Source: Solea solea
Taxonomy: Eukaryota > Chordata > Actinopteri > Pleuronectiformes > Soleidae
Reading direction: 5' to 3'
DNA length: 64,000 nucleotides
NCBI RefSeq assembly: GCF_958295425.1
Contig: NC_081139.1
Span: 15,823,888-15,887,887, forward strand
The notes below the pieces were generated by a model that made no database searches, was not told where the DNA came from, and saw only the letters and a list, made by a program, of their open reading frames with translations. Shown piece after piece: positions 41,603-53,900 of the stretch (position 1 is its first letter; each line of letters starts with the position of its first letter). Both the position numbers and the translations under genes were made by a program.

Positions 41603-42659
41603 GGGAATAACAAAAAAAAAACTCGCACATTGAGAGCACCAAGGTTCCAAATGGAACGAGAGGCTGAATCAGAAACAGGCTGGTGCTTGCCGGTGTGAAA
41701 ACGCTATCAGTCTTCGACAGTTAATGTAGGAGATACTTTTTTTATCTGAGGAGCCCGGAGAGAGCCGTCCCTCTCACCAAATGAGGAAATGTAGGGAAGA
41801 GGGAGGTCAATGCTAACAGCAGCAATGGACAGGAAGTAATTCAAAAGTTTGCCAAAAGAGAGCATCACTGACAGCAGCTTTAATGAATGATCAAAATGTT
41901 ACTTTCCCACTGTTTGTTCCACTATACTTTGATTGGTGTGAAAGTGCCTTCACTTGGGTGAGGATGACAAATGTGCAAAGTCAAAATTGCAATACGTAAC
42001 CAGAGTTAAGAGGATCAATTACATGCAATGAAACAAAAATAAGAGCCTTTAACTATATTACGTGGTTTTCAGGCTATCTGTGTTTTTGATGTGATGGTTT
42101 TCACCCTTGAATGACGGGGCACAAAAGAAGAAGAATTTTAACCAATGTGTTGACCTGCAGCCATCAGCCCTCCTCTGATTACAGGTTGTAGCTCAGCTGG
42201 GAGATGATGTCTTCTGACCTGACATAAGGAGGAAATTGGCCCCCTTTTACCTTTACGGGGGGTTCCTCTCTCCTCGCCAAAGAGTTTTCCCGAGAACAGA
42301 AACAATAAATAGTTTGTTGATGAGACAGCTGGCCTCCAGACGCAATAGCATACCTCCCACTCAGGCTTTTGGATTTCAAGGAGAGGTGCTTTCCCCTACA
42401 ACTGCTGAGAGGGAAGCAGGCTTCTGTTCCTCAGACAGAGCGCTTACATATTTCACAAACTTACCAAACACGTTGCCATTGGGGGATATTCACATGCACG
42501 GTACACAGTTTAAAGACATCGCACAGACAAAATATCACAACAGCCCCACTCCTAGAATATATAAAAGAGTTCTTATATCATTTGATCAGATCCAAATTGA
42601 GACCTGTACCACAAACATTTTAAAAGAAAATAATAGGCCGCAGGTGTTCATGTTGTAAC

Positions 42660-42817
42660 CAGTAGCGGCGCTAGGATTCAATCTCTTATCAAAGGACTTA
42701 ATGAATGCAACTTTATGAATGACGACGAGTGAGTGCGCGTGACTAGCACTGAATGAAGCGTCCGTGATCACGGGTGGGCCGCGGACGAAAGTGGGCCCAC
42801 CCGTAACGCCGCGTATG
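42660..42817. mobile_element. 158 bp hAT-like MITE with perfect 8 bp target duplication
   Basis: Flanked by identical GTTGTAAC at 42652-42659 and 42818-42825. The left end is CAGTAGCGGCGCTAGG; the reverse complement of the right end is CATACGCGGCGTTACGG, sharing CA, GCGGCG and TA at the same spacing. An 8 bp duplication and CA-starting ends suit the hAT superfamily. The interior is GC-rich relative to its surroundings and includes a GTGGGCCGCGGACG stretch. It encodes nothing. Confidence 0.8.
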
Positions 42818-45115
42818 GTTGTAACATGAGATATTAACACAGAAAGACGCTACACGGACATTTTTCGTTGTTGTTTTTTATTAAAACAACGTAATTTAAA
42901 CACGGGGTGAACATGCCTGCATCTTTAGAAAAAAAAACAGCACCAACACGGCAAAGAAAACACTTTAGCCTACCAGAAAATGAAGTCTCTCCTCTGGAAC
43001 TCCATGACTGTATTTGTCATCACCTTTGAACAGAGCTGAGCTATACCAAGCTGTTGCAAAAAGGAAATTATAAAATACAATTCATCACATTCAGTGCTGT
43101 GAAACTGTCATCTTTTATGCTCTCTGTCATGTTATATTTGTAAGACCGAAACATGATGTACATTTACAAGTACATTTATTGCGTCTATTAACTGCATGGG
43201 TGTTAGAAACTGCGCAGACGGTAGGTTTTTATTGAAGAGCATATAATTCAAGTTGGTTGTGTTTGTATTCATCCATCATTTTGTATAAAGTCATAGTTTT
43301 CTTCACTTGTAGCCTCAAATTTAAATCTTTAAATCTTTGTTTAGCATGTTTAACGTACAAAGTGCAACTAGAATGCACCATAAAGACATGCCATACAATT
43401 ACAAGTACGGTACAAATTGTCTTGCAGTGGACTTTACGTTGCACGGTATCTTTGTGTCCAAATCACATGTGGTTTTGAAAACTCATGTGAGAAGTGACCA
43501 AAGGAACAATGGTTTTGGTTTGATGTCTTCAGGCTGTCCACTGAACTTTTATTGTCGTGGTTTCCTTTTCCTTCTCCCTGGTGAACGAAAGTTAACTGTT
43601 TGGGTTTCAGCCACCATCCACCCTTCCTGTTCCCTGAATGACAGGAGTAGCTGGAGCTGTCATAGCCTGCAAATAAAACCAGGATCTGTGACACTTCGGG
43701 GAGGCGTTACAAGCCCTCTTAATTGCACCATTCATTAGTTCACACCAGCGGGCTGGAGACTGCCAATCACACGCCAATCAGGAGGGTTTACCTCAAAGTT
43801 GCAAAACTCACGGGTGACCAGAAAATCAGGCTTTAAATTGTATAGCGTGAACTGAAGATTGTGCAGTGTGAGTGAGGCTTAGCAGGCTTAAAAGCATGAA
43901 CATGGCTAGGAAACGTACAGCGAAGTATATAAATAGAGTCAATCCTGTTCTAATTCTTGAAACTTTCTGTATTCTTTTATACTTATATTTAGACATAGCA
44001 ACTGCTGCAGGCTAACCGCAGCAGATGTGATGTCTCATCAGTGGTACAGCTCACTATCATCAAGCATGAATCGACAGCAGTGCAATGATATTTGTTGCTG
44101 GTGGTCTGAATTGTACACCCCGCTGTTGTGGTTTGCATGATGGAAGCTTTTCTCTATATAAATATGGAAAAAAGAGGTGTTTTGTGGGCCAAATATTAAA
44201 TCTGTGTGTAGTGGTGGGCCACGAATGCAGTGATTTACCTGGAGGTAATATCTGCAACACACGGCCTCAGTCCAGAGAGAGCATAATTTGAGTCCGCAAG
44301 AAAACAGTAGATAAATATTATGAAAAATTGCAAAAAAAAAGAAAAATAAACCACAGTTTATCTTTAATTACCTGGTATTCTGAAAAACGTATGCCTTGTT
44401 TCCACATTGTTTTGTGTCTGTAATTTACAGTCTCTGAATTTATGTTCAGTGGATTCGACCCATTCGTAAAAAAAAAATTTAAATTCAAATTGTGCGTAGT
44501 ATAACATTTCAGACTATTTTTTATTGCCGTTTCCACAAGTTACAGAAATGTGACAGGCTTCTGCTGTTACAAACTGTAACACTGTAATATTATTTTATTG
44601 GATAAGTCAATCAAATTTCTGAAAATACTGAAAAAACGACTGATATACAAACAGGACAAATATTTTAAATCTAAATCATTGCATATTATACATTTGCTAT
44701 AAGTCAATGAATGTCAATGAAGATAACTATTTGCAGTGAACCATTTAGGGCGATCACACGATCACTGCCACATCAGAGGATTTCACTAATGAATGAAGTG
44801 AGCACTGCTCCTCCTCATGCAGCGTCTTTCTTTGTTTAGAGATGTGTATCGATTCCCGTCACCGTGGGACAGCAGCTACAGCTATTTAATTAAGTCAATG
44901 AAAAGGAGCCTAAACTCTATACTTGTTCGGTCGGCGGGAGTCAGTCTGCCTGAAGCCAAGAGTGTAAGAGTACAACCATTACTGGGTTATTGTTTTAATG
45001 TATACATCACAGGAAGTGTGACTTAATCAGGTGAGGCATTTATATTCAACGTGCTTGGGGGGGGTTTGTTCCTAATGCAGGTGCTGTAACTAAGCAACCG
45101 AAACCTGCACACTGA

Positions 45116-45147
45116 GATGATGATAATGATGATGATGATGATGATGA
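45116..45147. repeat. GAT microsatellite
   Basis: GATGATAATGAT followed by about six perfect GAT units. Confidence 0.95.
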
Positions 45148-46927
45148 AGAAAAAGTTGCAGCACTTTACTCAGCTTCTCTGACTCAACTAACTCTAATAG
45201 ATTTCCAGCCTCGCAAATATCTCTCGGCAGTCTTTTTAACCTCGGATGGAGACTCACTGTGGAACATTTTTATTTCTGCTTCACACATGACTCCACATGA
45301 CTCTGTGTTGAGGCCTCGTGCAGCCAAAGTCCCACGAAAAGTTTCAAAAAGTCACACAAACAACGTGATAATTACTGCTAAAGTTGAATACCTACCCTCA
45401 CACAAACTCTCCAAACGGTATATGCACTGCATGCGTCAAATTAAAATGCATTTGTTTCCCTTTATTTGCATTGTTTTAATTACATTTATTCATATTCATT
45501 TTCTCATATTCACATCTCTATATGTGTAATTGTGCAGCTCGGGAGACAGACACTGCCACAGCAAACTTATCCACCATCTTCTTGGTTGCTAAGGTGATAA
45601 ACCCCACACCATCGGATTGGTTGCCTTTAGAACTACAGTGACAATGCAGTTAGCCTCCTGCAAAGCTCAGCTCTTTTCCACTATAAGCTTTTGAAGAGGT
45701 CACTGCAGTTGAATGAAGACGTATATGAGGCATCACAATAAAATCATCACAATTGTGTTATATTTGCTGATATTGCATTCTAATGCAGGTGGACTCAGTC
45801 TATACAGCCTGGTCTCCTATAGAGTAAAATGCTATTTTACTGTTAGCATAGGAATTGTTCCATTTTTTACATTTTGATTGAATAAAACTTTTGTGTGTGC
45901 GCGCGTGTGTGTGTATGTATTTGCTCTCAACGTTTCAGAGCAGAGGATGTTGCTGAAATGCACATCATTTCAAAACTAATTTTTAACACTTGGCAACTTT
46001 TTTTCTTTTTTCAATCATTCAGGTTTGACAAGGTGGTTAGTAACACGTTTTCTTGTGGGGCGTCAAAGTCAGAAGAGTTATTTGTTATCGCTTTCCACGC
46101 AGACACCTTAAACTCATTCTCATGGTTGAGCCACTGTCTCACTGCTGCATTCCGCTGCTCAGTCCCTGACTATGATTTTAATTAATACCAGTGTGGGGAG
46201 AATGTGTTGTTCCAGTCTAGTTGTCTCTGCTATAAATTCACCAAACAGACTCAGGCTGCTTGACAAGTGTTTACTCTGCAAATAGATCAAAAAGCAATGC
46301 ACAGAGCTCTTTATGTGAGGATTAGCAGGCTGGAGGAAATTGCTACACAACTGATACTGACAGTGTTGATCTTGGCAAAGAGAGCGCTTCCGAGGTGCTT
46401 TGCCTTTCACTACAAATAATGCACACGCATGTGCATGCAAAACAGTTTCTGTGCACGCGCAGTGCGCACATGGTTTACTCTATCTCACCATGGCAACCAA
46501 TGGTGCCTATTTGACCTTTGCATTCACAGTTGTCTTTGTTTGTATCATTCTTTCATTATCTGTGTTTACATTTAGCCACCGATGAAAATTGTCTGTCTAT
46601 GCCATTTATCGTGGATAATTAAAAATAGCCAAACTAAGGCCTGTTGGCAATAAATACATCTTACTAACTGTTATTTATTGATGTATTCCATTCCTTTTAT
46701 GCAACATACCTTCATTGTTTCCAAAATTGCAACACAATAGGCAATCTAATCCCAAACGCACGTTCCAGATGCCACCGAAAAGTTGGTGATGTCACTTCAT
46801 TGAGCTTGTTATGAGTAAGATACACTGCAGTTTGCAGTTTTTGCTGCTGTAGCCCTTCTGCTTTAAAGTTTGACATGCTCACATATGGTCTTCTGCTTAC
46901 CTTGGTTTTAATGAGTGGTTGCATGTA

Positions 46928-46955
46928 GTGTTGTTGTTGTTGTTGTTGTTGTTGT
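46928..46955. repeat. TTG microsatellite
   Basis: About nine TTG units. Confidence 0.95.
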
Positions 46956-48143
46956 CTGTCTAGTCTGGCCATTTTCCTCTGACCTCTGACATCAACAAGC
47001 CGAGAACTTCTGCTCTCTGGATACTTTTTTCCGATCATTTGCTTTAACCTCAAGAGATGGTTGCGTGTGAAAGAAATGCCCAGTAGATCAGCAGATTCTG
47101 AAATAAGACCCGCCTATGTGGCAACAACATTCATGCTGCCTTTTCCCCTTAATTCTGATGCTCTACAGCACGTCTACTTGTCTGAATGCACTGATTTGGT
47201 GCCATGTGATTGGCTGATTCATTGTGTTAACAACTGCCCTTAATAAAGTGGTTGTGGAGTGAAAACTGCACAATACAAAACTTCTCATTTCATTAAAATG
47301 TGTTTTTTAGAATTAACACGATGTAACCTTCCCTGTGAATTCCGAAAAGTTAGAAAAAGCAATGTGTAGAAGATCCGGTTGCATCAAAGCTAGTAACTGG
47401 TTTTATTGGTGAGACTTATTTGTGCAAACACTGCTACTGTTTCATACATTAGAAATTTATTATTTAGACCTTAATTATAATACAACAAACAGAAGTGGGA
47501 GGAAATACGGTTCTACAGCTCTATTTGCATATGTGCACACTGCACATCAACCACACACACTGCATATCAGTGAGCGCACTTTGAACTCCCAACTTTTTTA
47601 CCACAAAATAAGCAGTGACATCCAGATTTTTTTGTTAAGTCATTCCTCATGCAAACGTTAAAAACTACTTTATTGTTACATGTATACATTTCACAGCTTT
47701 ATTTCTTCATATGGTTGAGTTCCCCGCACCAGCAGCATCAGCAGTATTTAAACTCTTTGCTTCTCTCGTCGTGTGCGTGTAAAATCCCCACAGCACGAAA
47801 TCCTATAGGACGTGATGGAAGAATGAAGGATACTCTGTGCATTTGTTGCAGGAAGAACTATACATTTATATTCTTTAAATCTGTCTGTTATCTGAATGAA
47901 TGTGAAAAAAAGACTCCATCGTGATAGAGAGTACCACAACCACTCATATTCTGAATGTCTTGTCACTGGTATCTTGTGTTGGTGAGTGGTTTGTTCAGTT
48001 CACACTCAAATCCAGTATGGAAATCTAAAAAGTGTATTGTATGTGATAGCCAGATTAGGATAAAAGTAGATGAGTAGATGTGTATCACACCTCTGTTGTG
48101 TTGTTTTTTGTATAGAATATATAGTTATTTCACTTACAATTTA

Positions 48144-48223
48144 TTATGGGGGAAGGATCTTCCCCCATAAATCTTGCACATTGCCTCTCTGCAAGGATCA
48201 CAGAGAGGCAATGTGCAAGATTT
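48144..48223. repeat. Double hairpin: 12 bp stem followed by a perfect 23 bp stem
   Basis: First stem: 48144-48155 pairs with 48159-48170 (12 bp around TTATGGGGGAAG) with a 3-base loop. Second stem: 48169-48191 pairs perfectly with 48201-48223 (23 bp; the left arm contains ATCTTGCACATTGCCTCTCT) with a 9-base loop CAAGGATCA. The two stems overlap by two bases. No transposon ends or target duplication were found around it. Possible origins are a small hairpin RNA, a remnant of a palindromic element, or a replication template switch. Confidence 0.9.
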
Positions 48224-48498
48224 TCAGCTACGATGGGCTTTGGAGCTTTGGAGCTTTTTGCACAGTGGCAATTATAGGCTTGTTTGAAAGGTGGCCAAGA
48301 GGGGTTTAATTGCGGCCCACGTGTATTTGTTTTAAATGTAGACAAACATTCTCCCTTCAAAATCTTTTAATGAGTAATAAAATAGACGGAACGCAAATCC
48401 ACTGAACAAATTTCAACACGGACTCATCACTCAAAAGAAGCCATACAGGTTCCATCTGGTTAAATAAAAAGGCAAACAAATGACACATGTTTGGATTC

Positions 48499-48622
48499 AC
48501 CCATCCATCCATTATCTACCGCTTTATCCTCCACTCTCACAATCACACCTATGGTCAATTTAGGGTGTCCAATTAACCTAATCCCCATATTGTTTTTGGA
48601 CTGTGGGACATGCAGAAAGGCT
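48499..48622 (-). mobile_element. SINE-like repeat, minus-strand copy with internal deletion
   Basis: Starts with the ATCC-type tail (CCATCCATCCATTATCTACC), jumps directly from CTTTATCCTCCAC to CTCACAATCACACC, skipping the central part found in other copies, then reads AATTAACCTAATCCCCATA and GGACTGTGGGACATGCAG. The head is missing. Confidence 0.65.
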
Positions 48623-48828
48623 CAATAGTGCTCATTATATAAATGTATTTATTTAGAATTTCCCTGTGTGAAGGTTTGCATTTACTGATTCCCTATGAAT
48701 AAATAAATACTGGACGACAACATTAGATATAATTAATGAACTGTTTGTTGCGTGTGGCCCAGGGGTCAGAGGACATCAAACATCACTGTGGTGTGTTTGT
48801 TGTACAGCTACAGCAGGTCTAGCAAGTC

Positions 48829-48878
<50 letters not shown>

Positions 48879-48879
48879 A
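48829..48879. repeat. TA dinucleotide microsatellite close to exon C
   Basis: About 50 bp of near-perfect TA repeat with one TTT interruption. It ends about 62 bp upstream of the exon C start, before the T tract of the acceptor. Confidence 0.95.
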
Positions 48880-48941
48880 AAAGTGTTAACATTTTGCGTG
48901 TCCTCCAGCATAACCTTTTTTTTTTTTCCTGACTCTCACAG

Positions 48942-49037
48942 ATGCAGATCTACATGTACAACTCAGATGACTTTGACAGCCTCAGTGCAGCGCTCAGGGA
49001 GAAGAGGATCATCGCAGCCATGGCTGTGTTTTTTCAG
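48942..49037 (+). CDS. ptprg: ptprg exon C: CA-like domain, MQIYMYN segment
   Basis: An internal coding exon of 96 nt, exactly 32 codons, phase 0 at both ends. It encodes [20 protein letters not shown] followed by [12 protein letters not shown]. The acceptor AG is at 48940-48941 after a long T tract; the donor GT is at 49038-49039 (GTAGGA). MQI aligns with the LHL segment of active CAs, so the third zinc ligand H119 is glutamine here. AMAVFFQ is the beta strand equivalent to the LGIFLKVG strand of CA II. The initial ATG is an internal methionine, not a start codon. Skipping the exon would be frame-neutral but would delete a core strand. A TA microsatellite ends about 60 bp before the acceptor. 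Confidence 0.95.
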
Positions 49038-49387
49038 GTAGGAGGTTTTTTTTTAAGTTTTATGTGTGTGAGTATGTGTGTCCATCCTAGTGGGACGCCA
49101 GATTATTGAAAGATTTTGGACATTGTGGTTCATTATTTCCAGTACAGCTCAGCCCAAATTGAATATCTGCTTACCACTATAACCTGCTATGAAAGAATAC
49201 AAAATCCTTGAGTGCATTTGATTTTATTAAAAAAAAAATGATCTCGATTTAAACTTTTTACAGAGTTTGGTAGATGAATGCGTTCATTAAAAATGACTTA
49301 AACTAATTATCCAGGTGATTTTAAATGTGACTGTGGCAAGTATTGACACTATCATCGCAGACTTCACTACAATCCTAAAAACGTGGG

Positions 49388-50001
49388 TTAAAGGCCGGAA
49401 GCTCCAATTAACGCTGCGTTTGTGTGTGTATCTGCGTCATTACCTCGTTTATGAAACCCTAATGTTTCAGAACAAACAGTTCAGCCACTGCTGAGAAAAT
49501 AGGGTTGTATTGTTTTTTTGTATTGTTTTGTATTGAGGATCGGCACTTCCGTATGTTGACGTTGTCATCAGTAAACCTCACCACCATAGCGCCTCCTGGT
49601 GCGGGCACTAGTCCGGGCACATCCGGTTGCGTACATTCAACCGCAGAAGAAGAAGAACTACTCTCGTTGTAGCTGCTGAGATGCAGAGCATCCACCGTGC
49701 CAGAGGGGGAGCTGTGTATCCGAGAGCAGGCCTACCAATTACGTCACTTCCAGGTACCTGGCCAATCACAGGACAGTGGGAAAGCTCTCGTTGGCTGGCC
49801 AATCACAACACAGTCCACGTTCTGGGGGTGTGGTTTTGGTCTGAAACAGCGCGGCTGACGAGAGCGTCAGTGAGGAGATATTTTGATCTGCTCGTTTGCA
49901 GCGATTAGGAGGATTTTAACCATGAAAACAAGTTAATATATGTAAGTAGACCTCCATAACTAACATATATGTGCAATACGAGCATTCGATGTCACCTTTA
50001 A
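49388..50001. mobile_element. Candidate TTAA-flanked interspersed repeat
   Basis: The GC-richer block with GGCCAATCACAGGACAGTGG, GAGCGTCAGTGAGGAGATAT and TGCAGCGATTAGGAGG resembles a repeat I recall from other fish genomes. The right end is CACCTTTAA at 49993-50001 and a TTAAAGG lies at 49388-49394, which would give TTAA at both edges. The shared inverted end is only about 7 bp, so the left boundary is a guess. Confidence 0.35.
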
Positions 50002-52821
50002 TCTCCAACAATTACATGAAATGTCTAAAATCTCAATATTTAACAATGGAGTCTAGCGTGTTTAGCAACAGCACTGCTGATCGCGATCGCAACCGGCGAG
50101 CTACATCACAAACCCTGGCGCTGTAGTCCAGGGACTGTGTCAGACGGAGTCTGTGCTCCGGTCATGGAGGAAGTACTGAACAAATGTTCTAATTAACTGA
50201 ATGAACTGACTCGTTTGTGTGTGTCGCATGTAAAACAAAGTCACGGCAGTTTCATGCGGCCGTGCAGTGATGACTCTGCCCACATTGAGTAGTTATTATT
50301 TTGTTGTGGAAAACCAACGTAACCCACACCGTGCCGAGGCGCGTCTAGGCGAGGTAAGTCGGTGGAAAAGGGGCTTAACATGAGAAAACATGACAAATCT
50401 GTGTGTGTTGTTCTTAAAATAGAAAAATGAAATTACATAAATTATATTAGGTGGACCTTTTGTCAAGTGAGAGCTAGTGTCTGGCTGCCAGGTGAATATG
50501 GCAGACCGCCATGCTTGGCAAAGTCAGTGTAGCTAATAAGGAAATACCTCATAAGTCACACCTCAAAAAAAAAATCGGACCTGTCCCTTTAAGTTTGAGG
50601 AGGAGTCTGATTATTAGGTTTAAAGCCTGCGTTTATCTGCTCCCCTCATTGCTCTTATCACATGTCTCATCTCTCTTTTCCATTTGCTTTTTCCTGTTGG
50701 TTATCCGGGAAGATAAAGAGTCAGATTTTGTCTGTGGGTGTTGTGAGGGTGTGAGATCAGGATCAAAGTGCTCTCCTCTTCTCCCTGCCTGTTTATTGGT
50801 GCTGTGGATGGACTGGGATCACTGTGAGCTCCATCACTCTCAAATGGCAGGAATGAAAAGTTCATTTGAGGCCTTCGATTACCCAAGTGGGCTTTTACTT
50901 GGACCATTAACCCCCAGTTAATATGTCCTCCTCTTACTCTCTTGCTCTGTCTATAACTCTCCTTCAGTGCCCTGCTTCACCACCTGTCTTTCGGTTTGGG
51001 ATCTATCACTCTGCTTCAGTTCTTGCAGATGTTTGTCACTTTCACATCATGATAATGCCCTATGTTTTTACCACACTCCTTCCCATTTGTTATAATGTCC
51101 CATCATGTGCCATAATCGCCAGTGAACTCCTCTATGTAGCACTGGATGCGTGGTGATGTCTCTCATACTAGGCCGATGCTGAAGTGAATTTTAGTTATGT
51201 AGCCTCTGTAGTGAGTTATAAAAAGTTCTTGTCACAAACGCAGAGCTCTGTTCCATGAAAGCTACACCATATCTACGTGAAATGGTCATTTAAACACATA
51301 ATATGTAGCATTTCTGCATTCAAATGTGGTGTAGATGGCAATTTTTACACATTGCTACATCCCAGTGTTAGGCAGGATGCTGTTACTGCTTGCTACCCGT
51401 TGACCTTACTACCGAGTTACCACTACAGCTGGTAAAAAGGAGCCTTTTGGCGTACACTGTGGTGTCTGCCTCGCCAAATGGAGAGCTACTGTGTAACTGT
51501 AGGAGCATAAGCAAAGTGCAACAGATGCTGCGCTCATGTGATGATAATGGGAAAGGCTCCTGGTAGCGTGCAGCAAATGTCAAGGTAAACAATATTTAAT
51601 AGCCTTCATGTGTGCATTAAATTGGATATGACAAATGAAACACTCACAGTGGTTAAATGCCAGTAACGTATGAAATCGCTGATGGAGCTGACAGGTGTAA
51701 ATGGTGGCAGATGGAGAGGAAAGCGTTTGCTATGAGATCTTGGGCCTCGGAATACAAAGACACACTATTTAGAAAGTAACAAACCCTCTTTTTTAAATGT
51801 AACCCAATATACATGTCATTGAATATAATGTGTTTAGAACCTAGTTTATAGTTTAACTGAGAGATGAATTGAGAGAGAGAGTCTTAAGATACCATAATGA
51901 TATCTTCTATGTAGAGCTCTATTCTTAGAGTATATTGCTTGTTTCACCATTATTCTTGTGTAGCTTAGTTACACCATGGCGGAACACTTGTTCACTTTTA
52001 ACCTGATACTTTTAGTCTAAACATTCACAGCCAACTGTGTAATGCCCACACAAAACTGATTTACTAATCTTCCTGTTTCGAGGCCCAAGGCCACATTTCT
52101 CCTCCTACAGGCGTCTTTTGTGTGCTGCACAGATGAGCTAATGACGTGACAAACTGGCTATAACAAAAACTATGTGTCTTCCTCTGTGCCTCAGAGCCAT
52201 TTGGACCTGCCCCTGAGGTGTTGTCCATCTTGACTCTCTCTTTGCAAAGAAATAAACAGCACTCCCAACAATCCTTTTGCTACCTTTTATATCCTCATCA
52301 GACGTCTTAAGACACATTTTTTTTCACAACAGGTGGTGACCTGAGGGTGAGGTAAAGTAATAATTCTGTGGAGGATTATGTATCACAGACGACACATGTA
52401 CTTTAAGCCTATGGAGATATGTCTTTCCCTGAAGCAGCAGGTGAAGTGACTGAAAAACCCGACTGTATCTGGAAAAACAGCCAGAACTTCAACCCCATTG
52501 TTGTCCAGCGTGGGACACCTTTCATCTGTTATTTTAGCTCCTTCTCCATCCACCACTACACACACATTTCCTCTGGGCCTGACAATATTCCACAGTTGCA
52601 GCTCGCAAACCTAAAAAGACTGACTTAGCCCGTGCCCACCGCATGTTGGCTCTTGCAGCGGGATCTCAGCAGGCTGTGCTTGTGTACTTTGTGTATGAGG
52701 AGTGTGTGGGTGACGGCCTCAGAAGTGCAGTTTCCTTTATTCAACCAGAAGCTGCTCACATGCTTCAGTTTGGCTCTCGCAACCTGAGAAAACAGGCTTG
52801 AACTCTCTCTCGCTGTCTGTC

Positions 52822-52940
52822 TGTGTGTGTGTATGTGTGTGTGTGTGTGTGTGCTTGGACACACGTTGCCTGGATTGTATCTATTGTACAGTCTATTTAA
52901 AGGGCTGCTGTAGGCGTACACACACACACACACACACACA
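52822..52940. repeat. Facing GT and CA microsatellites (potential cruciform)
   Basis: A GT tract at 52822-52853 and a CA tract at 52917-52940 are separated by about 63 bp. As inverted complements they could pair into a long stem of more than 20 bp. Each is an ordinary dinucleotide repeat; their arrangement is the notable point. Confidence 0.85.
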
Positions 52941-53900
52941 GGTTTGCACAGCTATTTGTTTGTATGACTCTGCAATGGTCTCCATTCATTTTGGTAGCCT
53001 CAACAAAGTGTTATCCCTAACCTTAGCGATTAACCCCTCTGTTACCGTCCTGCCGTCGCCGACAGGATTTGGCATGCATAATTCTCATTACCATAACTCC
53101 TAGACTGTTTGTGATATCTATACAATTCCAAAACTATACCAGAAAGAAGAGAAATAGAGCTTTGCGCTTGATAAAATCAAAATAAAATCCAGGCGGCCTG
53201 AATATCATGATGGCCATTAGAGGGTTCAAATGCACTTTATTACCTTTAACCATTACCAGAGCCTCAGGAATACATTGTAACTCGTAAGTTAGTACCAGGC
53301 TTTGGTCCTGATTAGGTCAGCGTTTAAACCATCAATGATCCTAAATAGATAACAAAAAAACACGCTCACACTTCTCTGATCAGTGTGTGTGTGACTGTGA
53401 GTCGTGCATATTGTGTTATCGCTTGTATTTTGTCACTATGTGAGGGAAACTGTAGTTGTATGTCAGGACGTCACTGTGTGAAGATAGTGTTCGTTTTTTG
53501 TTCGTCGCCGTCTCAAAATATTTACATGAGTAAATCGTCTTTATGAGCCTGTGTCACCGTGCATCGCCGTGTATGTGTATGTGGGGCAGAGCCCGGAGAG
53601 TCTCTCGGGCCTGCTTGTGTTGACGGTGATGAGTCCTGTTGAGAGTCCTCCTGGACTGTAGAGTTTAAATATGTCCTCTAGCTCACTGTACTGTGCTACA
53701 GCAGCCTCTCTCACAACACTCCACAGAGACACAGAAGCTGCCCCTGTAATTGTTTTCCTCCATTTTCATGAAAATGGCTGCCTTTCACTTGCACGGTGGT
53801 ATTTCCCTCAGAATAAAATCAGGTGTTGTGTTCCAGCTTTAATGATTGCTGCAATGCAAATATTTTGCCACAATTTTAAAATTAGATGGCCAAAATACTT

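Larger units (their letters stand above)
19243..48941. other. ptprg intron B-C, 29.7 kb
   Basis: Phase 0 intron with GT/AG ends and the largest in the window. It contains microsatellites, a LINE-like 3' end near 20664-20850, an interspersed repeat near 27912-28081, several SINE-like copies, a nested hAT-type element at 40838-41429, a 158 bp hAT-like MITE at 42660-42817 and a double hairpin at 48144-48223. No other coding exon was recognised on either strand. Several repeat-poor stretches (for example 26150-26450 and 35190-35350) look like possible conserved non-coding sequence, but this is only an impression. Confidence 0.8.

Noticed and set aside
42236..42658. Open frame of 140 codons on the plus strand
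   Set aside because: The longest open frame in the window, but the composition is unlike a protein domain, there is no splice context or known motif, and this length is expected by chance in 64 kb.
53760..53777. Perfect 18 bp palindrome CCATTTTCATGAAAATGG
   Set aside because: Short AT-rich palindromes of this size are expected by chance in a window of this length.
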